A DNA stretch of 64,000 bases from Streptomyces hydrogenans (GTDB lineage Bacteria > Actinomycetota > Actinomycetes > Streptomycetales > Streptomycetaceae): assembly GCF_014656075.1 (NCBI RefSeq), contig NZ_BNBS01000038.1, positions 1 to 64,000 on the forward strand. The letters run 5' to 3'. Numbering within the stretch: position 1 is the stretch's first letter; each line of letters starts with the position of its first letter. The notes beneath the pieces were generated by a model. The model was not told the origin of the DNA. It saw only the letters and a program-made list of their open reading frames with translations, and made no database searches. A program made the translations under genes and the position numbers. Shown piece by piece: positions 19,308-26,461 of this stretch.

Positions 19308-20867
19308 ATGCAGGCAGTGGGATCCGACGATCCGTCACATGTCGGGCCGTTCCGGATGGTTGCCCTGCTCGGGCAGGGCGGCATGGGCCGGGTCCTGCTG
19401 GGGGTGGCGGTGGACGGGCGGCTCGTCGCCGTCAAGCGCGTGCACGCCGACCTCGCCGACGACCCGGGGTTCCGCGCCCGGTTCCGGCGCGAGGTGGACG
19501 CCTCACGGCGGGTCTCCGGGGCGTACACGGCACCGGTGGTCGACGCCGATCCGGACGCCCCCGCACCCTGGCTCGCCTCCCTGTTCCTGCCCGGGCCCAC
19601 CCTGAGCGAGGCCTTGGAAGCGGTCGGCGCGCTGCCGGAGGAGACGGTGCGGCGGCTCGCCGCCGGGCTCGCCCGGGCCCTGGCCGACGTCCACCGGGCC
19701 GGGCTCGTCCACCGGGACCTGAAGCCCTCGAACGTCCTCCTCACCGAGGACGGCGTCCGCGTCATCGACTTCGGCATCGCGCGGGCCGCCGAGGCCGCGA
19801 CCCGGATCACCCACACCGGCGCCCTCATCGGCTCCCCCGCTTTCATGGCCCCCGAGCAGATCGCGGGCGGGGAACCGGGGCCCGCCGCGGACGTGTTCGC
19901 GCTCGGCGCCACGCTGGCCGTGGCCTGCTCGGGGAAGCCGCCCTTCGACGGCGACTCGGTCCCCTCGGTCCTGCACGCCGTCGTCCATGAGGAGCCCGAC
20001 CTGTCGGCCGTGCCGCCGGGCCTGCGGGGGCTGATCGGCGCCTGCCTCGCCAAGGACCCGGCCCTGCGGCCCACCCCGCAGGCCGTGTCGACCTTCCTCG
20101 GGGCCGTACCCGGTGCCGCCCGCCCCTGGCCGGAGGCCGTGCACGCCCGGATCGCGGCCCAGCGGGCGGAGGTCGACCGGCTCGTCCGTACGGCCCCGGC
20201 CGCCGCTTCCCCGTCCTTGCCCCTGCGGGCACCCGGACCGGCTCCTCGGCGCCGGCGGAGGCCGGTCGCCGCGGCCGTCGCCGCCGGGGTGCTGGTGGTC
20301 GCCGGGGCGGTGAGCGCGGCGACGGGCTGGGCGGCGGACCTGTACTACCTGGTGGTTCCGGAGCCGGTGCCGACGCCGGGGGACGTGCCGCTGAGCGAGG
20401 TACCCGACCGGTACACCGGGGCGCTGCCCACCTGCGAGCAGGTGTCCGCGCAGGTGAAGGTACCCGCCGGATTCGCCCTGCGGCCCACCATGGGCTCTCC
20501 GATGCGCGTCACCCCGTACAACGGGACGCGGTCCACACAGTGCACGTGGATCACCCGCTCCGGCGACCGGATCAACGCCACCTGGGACCAGCACGACAGC
20601 GCCGGCGGTCGTACGGGCACCGAGCGGGCGAAAGAGGACTACGAGGAGTTCTACCGACGCGGCGTCACCCTGCGGGACTCCTCCCTCGGTTTCGCCGAGG
20701 AGGCCCTCTGGGAGAAGCCCCGCGACCAGTACTGCGTTCTTCGCGGCCGGGACGGGAATCTGGTGCTCTTCCTGGTGGTGCAGGGCCCCGTCTACCCGGT
20801 CGGCCGCTGTGAGGCCGTCACCACGGACGTCGGGCGGCAGGCCATGGCGGCGGTGAAGTCCCGGTGA
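19308..20867 (+). CDS. Membrane Ser/Thr protein kinase with extracytoplasmic domain (1)
   Basis: 519 aa; GGGGGAGG precedes the ATG. Kinase motifs are complete: glycine loop GQGGMGRV (~22-29), AVKR (~40), HRDLKPSN (~134), DFG (~154), SPAFMAPEQ. A proline/arginine linker leads to one transmembrane helix (~320-345) and a ~170-residue outer domain beginning near VPEPVPTPGD, with two cysteines in the CEQ and CTWITRS segments. No PASTA repeats. The downstream kinase gene overlaps by 4 bp, so both are made together. It probably senses a surface signal; ligand unknown. Confidence 0.85.
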   Translation: MQAVGSDDPSHVGPFRMVALLGQGGMGRVLLGVAVDGRLVAVKRVHADLADDPGFRARFRREVDASRRVSGAYTAPVVDADPDAPAPWLASLFLPGPTLSEALEAVGALPEETVRRLAAGLARALADVHRAGLVHRDLKPSNVLLTEDGVRVIDFGIARAAEAATRITHTGALIGSPAFMAPEQIAGGEPGPAADVFALGATLAVACSGKPPFDGDSVPSVLHAVVHEEPDLSAVPPGLRGLIGACLAKDPALRPTPQAVSTFLGAVPGAARPWPEAVHARIAAQRAEVDRLVRTAPAAASPSLPLRAPGPAPRRRRRPVAAAVAAGVLVVAGAVSAATGWAADLYYLVVPEPVPTPGDVPLSEVPDRYTGALPTCEQVSAQVKVPAGFALRPTMGSPMRVTPYNGTRSTQCTWITRSGDRINATWDQHDSAGGRTGTERAKEDYEEFYRRGVTLRDSSLGFAEEALWEKPRDQYCVLRGRDGNLVLFLVVQGPVYPVGRCEAVTTDVGRQAMAAVKSR

Positions 20868-22426
20868 GCCGCCCGCTTGGTCTCGCGGACCCGCAGCGGA
20901 CCGGCCCGTACCGGCTCCTGGCCGAGTTGGGCCGGGGCGGCATGGGGCGGGTGTTCCTCGGTGTCGCGCCGGACGGGCGGCTCGCCGCCGTGAAGCAGGT
21001 GCACGCCAGGCTCGCGGCCGACGAGGGGTTCCGCGCCCGGTTCCGGCGCGAGGCCGAGGCTTCGCGCCGGGTCTCCGGGGCCTGCACGGCGGCCGTCCTG
21101 GACTCCGACACGGAGGCGGCCGTGCCCTGGCTCGCGTCCGTGTTCGTGGCCGGCCCCTCGCTCGGCGCTGCCGTGGCCCGCTCGGGCCCGCTGCCCGCCG
21201 AGAGCGTGCGCCGGCTCGCCGTGGGTCTGGCGACGGCACTCGACGAGATCCATCGGGCCGGGCTGATCCACCGCGACCTGAAGCCGGAGAACGTGCTGCT
21301 CGCGGAGGACGGGGTGCGGGTCATCGACTTCGGCATCGCGCGGGCCGCCGAGGGCGGGAACCTCACCGAGCTGACCGGGACGGGCCTGGTGGTCGGCTCG
21401 CCCGCGTTCATGTCGCCCGAGCAGGCGGAGGGCCGGGAGCTCACCCCGGCGAGCGACGTTTTCTCGCTCGGTTCGGTCCTGGTCCTGGCCGCGACGGGGA
21501 GGAGCCCGTTCGCCGGGCCCTCGACCCTCCAGGAGCTGTACGCCGTCGTGCACGCCGAGCCCGCACTCGACGCCGTACCGGCGGAACTGCGTGGCCTCGT
21601 CGGCGCCTGCCTTTCCAAGAACCCGGCGGCCCGGCCGGCCCCCGCGCGGCTCCTCGCCGCCCTGGGGCCCGCGGCGCCCGTCTCCCGGCACTGGCCGCCG
21701 GCGGTCCACACGGCGATCGCGGAACAGCGGACGGAGATCGACGGGCTCCTCACCGGGGGCTCCGGGCCTGCGTCCGTCCCGCCGCCGCCCGCGGCCACCG
21801 CCGTCGTCACCGAACTGTCCGCCCCCGCCCCGCGCCGGAAGGGCCGCCGGTCCCTGGTCGCGGCGGCGGTCGCCCTGTGCCTACTCGGCGGCGGCGCGGG
21901 GGCCTGGTGGTACGTGTGGGAGGACGAGGGCGCAGGGCCGCCCGACCGGTACTTGACGATGCCGAGCTGCGCGGAGGCGGCGACGGAGCTCCCCCTGACG
22001 GAGCGGCGGGCGAACGAGGACAACACCAGTGACAACTCCTCGTGGGCCGAGACCCGCTGCTACTGGTACGACAGGAACGAACTCCTCGCGGGCGGCTGGG
22101 ACCCCATCCGGCACGCCGACGTCCGCTGGCACCTGCGCCGCTCCGTGGGGACCTCGGAGAATGCCACGAAGGTCCAGGCGGAGCAGTTCGAGGAGGCCGC
22201 GCAGGCCGGGCGCCCCGCGCCGGGCCTCGCCTTCGCCGACGCGGCGTACTGGGACCCCCTGTCCGCCGATGACTGGTGGAACTGCGGACTATCCGTCCGA
22301 ACGGCAAACCTCGTGGTGGACGTGTGGCTCGGCGGCGATCGACACCCGGCTGGCACCTGCGAGCAGGAGGCGACGGAGATCGCTGAGAAGGCCATGGCGG
22401 CGGTGCCGGGCGCGGCCGGGACATGA
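20864..22426 (+). CDS. Membrane Ser/Thr protein kinase with extracytoplasmic domain (2)
   Basis: 520 aa from a GTG that overlaps the previous stop (GTGA). It is a tandem paralogue of the first kinase: GRGGMGRV, AAVKQV, HRDLKPEN, DFG, SPAFMSPEQ, then a transmembrane helix near residue 330 and an outer domain with its own cysteines (PSCAEA, RCYWYD, WNCGL, TCEQEA). The kinase domains are much more alike than the sensor domains, so the pair probably shares targets but reads different signals. Confidence 0.85.
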   Translation: MSRPLGLADPQRTGPYRLLAELGRGGMGRVFLGVAPDGRLAAVKQVHARLAADEGFRARFRREAEASRRVSGACTAAVLDSDTEAAVPWLASVFVAGPSLGAAVARSGPLPAESVRRLAVGLATALDEIHRAGLIHRDLKPENVLLAEDGVRVIDFGIARAAEGGNLTELTGTGLVVGSPAFMSPEQAEGRELTPASDVFSLGSVLVLAATGRSPFAGPSTLQELYAVVHAEPALDAVPAELRGLVGACLSKNPAARPAPARLLAALGPAAPVSRHWPPAVHTAIAEQRTEIDGLLTGGSGPASVPPPPAATAVVTELSAPAPRRKGRRSLVAAAVALCLLGGGAGAWWYVWEDEGAGPPDRYLTMPSCAEAATELPLTERRANEDNTSDNSSWAETRCYWYDRNELLAGGWDPIRHADVRWHLRRSVGTSENATKVQAEQFEEAAQAGRPAPGLAFADAAYWDPLSADDWWNCGLSVRTANLVVDVWLGGDRHPAGTCEQEATEIAEKAMAAVPGAAGT

Positions 22427-22438
22427 CGGAGCGCGGGG

Positions 22439-22478
22439 CCCGCCCCCTGAAGGGCGGGCCCCGCGCTCGGTGTCACCG
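22439..22478. terminator. Very strong bidirectional hairpin terminator
   Basis: Stem arms 22439-22455 and 22462-22478 pair over 17 bp around a 6-base loop. It lies 13 bp after the kinase operon stop and just beyond the 3' end of the converging HbpS-like remnant, so it can end transcription from both sides. Confidence 0.8.
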
Positions 22479-22501
22479 ATCGGTGGGACTGCCGCGCCGG
22501 A

Positions 22502-22975
22502 CTACTTCGCCAGAGCGGCGACGCCGGCCTGGCGACTTCTCGTCCAGGCCGGTGGACGGGGCACCCGCGCCACCGAAGCCCGCGATCGGAGCACTGTTGG
22601 CGGTCACCGAGGCGCCACCGCCCAGGAACAGGGTGCCCGGGATGTCCTTCAGGGTTGGGACGTTCGCGAGGCACTTGACCAGCCTGGAGGACGGGGCGTT
22701 CCAGGAGACGGCGGTGTACGCCTTCTTCACCGTGGACTCAAAGGACTGCGGGCCGACACCGTCACCGCGCATGGCGAGGATGGTGTTGCCGTTGCGGTCG
22801 ACGACCGCAACGGAGATCTGCTGGTTCTCCTTCTCGGCGGCGTCGGCGGCGGCCTCGATGGTGAGGTGCGTGGAGCGCATGGTGTTGTCGTTCTTGGCGT
22901 CGGCCTTGGCGACCGCGGCCACGGCGGCGGGGCCGCAGCGTTCGCGGAGACCGTGCCGAACGCGCCGGCGACATG
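22502..22975 (-). pseudogene. HbpS/GlcG-family (heme-binding protein-like) remnant
   Basis: The middle reads cleanly: TIEAAADAAEKENQQISVAV, VDRNGNTILAMRGDG, KAYTAVSWNAPS, then IPGTLFLGGGA. This is the GlcG/HbpS fold, secreted heme-binding proteins in Streptomyces. It is broken: the signal-peptide end (GAFGTVSANAAAP) is in another frame, and one T and one C are missing near 22525-22535 before the expected QAGVAALAK end at 22502. The first part of the signal peptide is replaced by sequence from another gene at ~22975. Confidence 0.7.
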
Positions 22976-23026
22976 ACCCGGGTGCAGGCGTGGGCCGACC
23001 TGATGCGTGCCCGCTACGAGAGCTGA
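22973..23026 (+). pseudogene. 3' fragment of a zinc-finger gene
   Basis: Encodes MTRVQAWADLMRARYES-stop, matching the last residues (RAQEWNDLMNDRYGL) of the gene at 18605. Only the final ~15 codons remain, fused to the HbpS-like remnant, which marks a recombination junction. Confidence 0.55.
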
Positions 23027-23350
23027 CCTGGGCCGTGTGAATACTGCGCCACGCCCCGCGAGCCCCAACAAACGACAACGACCGGCTCCGTTGCACCGGC
23101 AGACAGCTACAGAGCGCTCCCCCGCCCAATGGCGGGAGGCGCCCCGTCCCGCACCACGTCACCGACTCCCTCACCCCCCAGTGAGACACCCATGCCCCGG
23201 CTACCGGCCGAGGGCTTCGTGCTTCCTGGAGGAGACCGTGCCGACGCACGAAGCCCTGCCTCGCTCCACCACCGACCTGGACCGCCTCACCCCCGCCCAG
23301 CGCCGCCGCTTCCGCCAGGCCGTCAACGCCTTCGTCGACGACCTACGCAC
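22990..23350 (+). repeat. Right copy of the ~380-bp diverged direct repeat
   Basis: Matches 18770-19150 with scattered differences. Here the zinc-finger gene is truncated and the small ParE-like gene is intact, the reverse of the left copy. Confidence 0.75.
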
Positions 23351-23534
23351 CGGACATGGGAGCTTCCGCGCCGGCCTCCGCGTGAAGGGCGTCCGCAGCG
23401 CACCCAGCGTCTTCGAGCCGGCCAGGGCGCCGAACGGGCGCGCGATGTGGTCGTACAGCCGAGCACGGATCGCCGGGGAGCAGCACGTCATATGGCGCCG
23501 GATCGGGTCCCACGAGCTCCTGGTACGGCCTTGA
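23238..23534 (+). CDS. Small ParE/RelE-like protein, 98 aa
   Basis: From the GTG at 23238 with GGAGGAG upstream. Layout: a helical N-terminus (TDLDRLTPAQRRRFRQAV), RVKGVRSAPSVFE, then WSYSRARI and HVIWRRIGSHELL, which is how compact mRNA-interferase-type toxins are built in actinobacteria. No antitoxin gene is adjacent, so toxin identity is uncertain; the family is common as an orphan in Streptomyces. Confidence 0.6.
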   Translation: MPTHEALPRSTTDLDRLTPAQRRRFRQAVNAFVDDLRTGHGSFRAGLRVKGVRSAPSVFEPARAPNGRAMWSYSRARIAGEQHVIWRRIGSHELLVRP

Positions 23535-23729
23535 GGGCAGCGCATTTGCAGGAGCGCCGACCGTCTCGGATTGGCTCACCAGACTGCAGGCCCTGTCGGA
23601 TGTCATCCGGCGCACGATCCCAGGCTGCCTGCAGGTTGAGGCTTGAGGCCAGTCCGGTCACCAGTGTCTTGATGTGGGCAAGCCCCCTGCTCTTCTTCGG
23701 TCGAAAAGAGCAGGGGGCTTCTGGCTGAA

Positions 23730-24848
23730 CTACGCGTCTCGAAGGAGGCCAGCAGCAACCTGCTGAAGGATGCCTGCAAGCGAGGCGCGAGCCTGCGGGG
23801 CGAGGTCTCCTCGCATATCAGCGATGACGGCCTCCACACCCTGGCTGCGTCTGAAGTAGTGAAGGATGAACTCGCTCCGTTGGGCCGGGTCCAGCCGGAC
23901 GAATGCTGCATCCATGAGCGCAGAGCCGTCATGCCACGGCACCTCGGCAGCTGCCGGTGCCCCCGCGGACTTAGTGATCCGAGGTTCCGGAACGGTGACG
24001 GTGGGCTCGCCGGCGTCGGGGGAGACTACAGCCACCCCTCCCCCGCTGCTCAACGCGGTTTCCGGCGCGGGGTTCAAAACCGGGTTTTGAACGGGCGAAG
24101 CCACTGGCGTGGCTGTGCGCTTCCGCGGGGCCTTCGGTGCCTGGGCCTTGCGCAGCTCTTCGGCAGCGATGGCCTTCTGCTGTTCCGGGTCCTGGATCTT
24201 GGCGATCTTCTCGGCCGTCTTCACCTTGAGCTGCTTGGTGTCGACGGCGTCTTGGAGCTCGGGCGGCAGGTTGAGCAGAGCCAGGCGGTTGGAGACGTAC
24301 ATCTGCGACTTGCCGATGCGCTCCGCGACCTTCTCCTGGGAGCCGTGGCGTTCGACCATGCGCTGCAGGAACTCGGCCTCCTTGTAGGGAGGGATGTTCT
24401 TGCGGTGGATGTTCTCGATGACGACGGCTTCGTCGAGCTTGTCGTCGTCTTCGTTGCCGAGGCGGTCGCGGACCCGGATCTCGAACTTCGTCCAGCCGAG
24501 CTGCTTGGCTGCCTGGAAGCGCCGGTTGCCGAGGATGACGACCCACTGCGCGTCGCCGAGGGCCTGACCGTGCACAGGCTTGACTCGGAGGAACGCTTCG
24601 CGGGACATGGCGACGGCCGGCTGGAGCTGTCCGACGGACTTCATCGACTCCTTCAGCTCGCGGAAGTCGGAGTCGTCGTCGCTGTAGTCGGCGTCGGTGC
24701 GCGGGTTCTCGGGGTTGCCGACCAGGGTGTGCATGTAGACGGTGGTCGGCGGTGCTTCTGCCTTGACCGGCTCGTCTGCAGTGGCTCGCTTGCTGCCGGG
24801 CTTGCCCGGCCCGTCGAGAAGATCGGCCCAGGGCTTCTTCGCCGCCAT
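23730..24848 (-). CDS. parB: ParB-family partition protein
   Basis: 372 aa; its ATG overlaps the parA stop by one base (TGATG). Order: a variable N-terminus, a ParB/Srx-type domain (NPRTDADYSDDD; WVVILGNRRFQAAKQLG; AVVIENIHRKNIPPYKEAE), then the helix-turn-helix (EKVAERIGKSQMYVSNRLALL). A Pro/Ala linker and a C-terminal dimerisation-like region follow. One of the palindromic parS-like sites lies inside this gene, encoding QNPVLN in the linker. It would bind the sites at 24073, 25694, 25753, 29958 and 32204. Confidence 0.9.
   Translation of the reverse strand: MAAKKPWADLLDGPGKPGSKRATADEPVKAEAPPTTVYMHTLVGNPENPRTDADYSDDDSDFRELKESMKSVGQLQPAVAMSREAFLRVKPVHGQALGDAQWVVILGNRRFQAAKQLGWTKFEIRVRDRLGNEDDDKLDEAVVIENIHRKNIPPYKEAEFLQRMVERHGSQEKVAERIGKSQMYVSNRLALLNLPPELQDAVDTKQLKVKTAEKIAKIQDPEQQKAIAAEELRKAQAPKAPRKRTATPVASPVQNPVLNPAPETALSSGGGVAVVSPDAGEPTVTVPEPRITKSAGAPAAAEVPWHDGSALMDAAFVRLDPAQRSEFILHYFRRSQGVEAVIADMRGDLAPQARASLAGILQQVAAGLLRDA
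24073..24091. promoter_or_regulatory. parS-like palindrome inside parB
   Basis: TTCAAAACCGGGTTTTGAA, a 9+1+9 palindrome, extended by G/C outside. It lies within the parB reading frame, in the linker region. Confidence 0.75.
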
Positions 24849-25582
24849 CAGCGCGCACCCTTCTTGCCGGCGCCGAGCTCGAGGGCGAGCTGGTAGAAGT
24901 CCTCGCGGGCTTCCATCGCGACCCGGTTCTTCTTGTACTGGGTGACGACAGTGCCTTCGAGGGCCGCCCGGGTGTGGACCTTGTAGTGGCGGACGACGGT
25001 GTTGGCCAGGTTCCAGCCCTGGGCCCGGATGAAGTCCTTGGTCTGGTCGAGGTCGGCTTCGCCGTCGCGGGGGTCCCAGTTGTTGATGACGACGAGGTAG
25101 GGGATGCCGAGAGGCTTGACCACTTCCTCGATGGTGTCGCGGGTCGGCATGAACCCGAGAGGCTCGGGCTCGATGGGGATGATGATGTCGTCGGCGTTGG
25201 CCAGCACGGCGCGCATGGCGTCGGCCGCGGTGCTCTTGCCGAACGGGTCGCCGGCTTCTTCCTTCTCGTCGTCGGGGAGGTCCATCCAGCCCGGGGTGTC
25301 GATGAAGGCGTGCTTGATCTTGCGGGACTTCTTGAGAGCGGAGAAGAGCTCCAGGTCGTCCTTGGAGTTGATCTGCTCGAAGGAGAAGGGCAGCTCGTTG
25401 CCGACTCGTTCCGACCACCAGGTGGTGGAGCCCTGGGGGTCGGCGGAGACGGCTGCGACGTAGTGGGGGTCGCCCTCAGGGGCTGCGCCCAGAACGTGGG
25501 CGGTGATGGCCGCGGTGTTGACGGTGAGAGTCGACTTCCCGACTCCACCCTTGCGGTTGATGAGCGCGGTGATCCGTGCCAT
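24848..25582 (-). CDS. parA: ParA-family partition ATPase
   Basis: 244 aa. A deviant Walker A, NRKGGVGKST (~9-18), carries the signature lysine of ParA/MinD proteins. SADPQGSTTWW (~47) and FIDTPGWMDLP (~92) supply the A' and B motifs. It has no N-terminal helix-turn-helix, so it is the short (type Ib-like) form; regulation would then rest on ParB and the two palindromes 112-171 bp upstream. One-base overlap with parB. Confidence 0.9.
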   Translation of the reverse strand: MARITALINRKGGVGKSTLTVNTAAITAHVLGAAPEGDPHYVAAVSADPQGSTTWWSERVGNELPFSFEQINSKDDLELFSALKKSRKIKHAFIDTPGWMDLPDDEKEEAGDPFGKSTAADAMRAVLANADDIIIPIEPEPLGFMPTRDTIEEVVKPLGIPYLVVINNWDPRDGEADLDQTKDFIRAQGWNLANTVVRHYKVHTRAALEGTVVTQYKKNRVAMEAREDFYQLALELGAGKKGAR

Positions 25583-25693
25583 GGGTGGTACTCCTGATGC
25601 TCCGTATGCTTCCCAGCCGGACTGGCTGGTACTAGCGGACCGGGACAGGATGCCATGTATCGCCCTACCGGGAGGTACTGAAGGCAGTCGTGT

Positions 25694-25712
25694 TTCAAAA
25701 CCGGGTTTTGAA
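25694..25712. promoter_or_regulatory. parS-like palindrome upstream of parA (1)
   Basis: TTCAAAACCGGGTTTTGAA, identical to the copy inside parB. It lies 112 bp before the parA start and may serve both partition and autoregulation. Confidence 0.8.
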
Positions 25713-25752
25713 CGTCCTGTATCAGGGGTTCACCACTCCCCTGCGGATGTCC

Positions 25753-25771
25753 TTCAAAACCCGGTTTTGAA
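25753..25771. promoter_or_regulatory. parS-like palindrome upstream of parA (2)
   Basis: TTCAAAACCCGGTTTTGAA, differing from the others only in the central base, as expected for a palindrome with an odd centre read on the other strand. It is 41 bp from the next copy. Confidence 0.8.
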
Positions 25772-26135
25772 GATGACGCCCGGTTTCCCCAGCAGCCGCA
25801 CCCTCTGCACAGCCGTCGGGGCATTGAGCATTTTCGATCTTCGTCGGCGAGCCCCCACACAGACCAATGAATGCGCAGGGAACCGGGGGACGAACCCACG
25901 CCGCCGAGCGCGAACACAACCACGGGAACGAAGGCAAGCCGCCAGCGATACGGGCGAGGCCCGCCCGACCGAGGCGATGCCGGGACCAATGCCGACTGCT
26001 CCTCCCCCGCTGAAGATGGGGGCACGGGGAGAAACGCGGGCACCGATGAGGAACCAGAGAAGTAACCGAAACGCAGATGTGCCTGCCCCGCACCGTCGGG
26101 ACAGGCACATTCCTACGCACCCCGCCGCACCGGGG

Positions 26136-26333
26136 TCACGTCAGTACCGCGGCGAAGGCACCGGTGACCGCGGCAGCGAGGGTGAGGATCGCCGTAAAGG
26201 CAACGGCAGCGCGGGTGAGGGCGGCGGGGTAAGTGGCGCCGTCGAGACGGGCGAGCTTGGCCGCGCCGCCGGCGGCGGCGACTGCGATGAAGAGGACGAG
26301 CGTGGTGATGGCGAGGATAAGGGCGAGGGTCAC
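26136..26333 (-). CDS. Small membrane protein, 65 aa
   Basis: From the GTG at 26333 with GGGAG 7 bp upstream. Two hydrophobic helices (residues ~2-22 and ~42-64) are separated by a short basic loop (KLARLDGATYP). It is divergent from the HTH-NTPase gene and shares the operator-like region at 26389-26437 with it. Function unknown. Confidence 0.6.
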   Translation of the reverse strand: MTLALILAITTLVLFIAVAAAGGAAKLARLDGATYPAALTRAAVAFTAILTLAAAVTGAFAAVLT

Positions 26334-26388
26334 GACAGGCTCCCGAAAAACGGTGTGAGGTGCTGACGTGACCGAAGGTCGCGCAATG

Positions 26389-26437
26389 GGTGTTCGCCGG
26401 GGTTCGCGCCGGACGAAGATGAACACCGGCGAACACC
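26389..26437. promoter_or_regulatory. 12-bp inverted repeat in a divergent promoter region
   Basis: GGTGTTCGCCGG (26389-26400) and CCGGCGAACACC (26426-26437) are perfect complements. GAACACCG is also repeated directly at 26421 and 26431. Lying just before the HTH gene at 26462, it could be that protein's own operator. Confidence 0.5.
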
Positions 26438-26461
26438 GCGGCCCAAGGGGGGAACGAGCAG

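Larger units (their letters stand above)
25583..26135. other. 553-bp region upstream of parA with two parS-like sites
   Basis: No credible gene on either strand, although several long frames are open by composition. It contains the palindromes at 25694 and 25753 and should hold the parAB promoter. It is somewhat less G+C-rich than its neighbours around 25800-25870. It is the most likely partition centromere. Confidence 0.6.
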
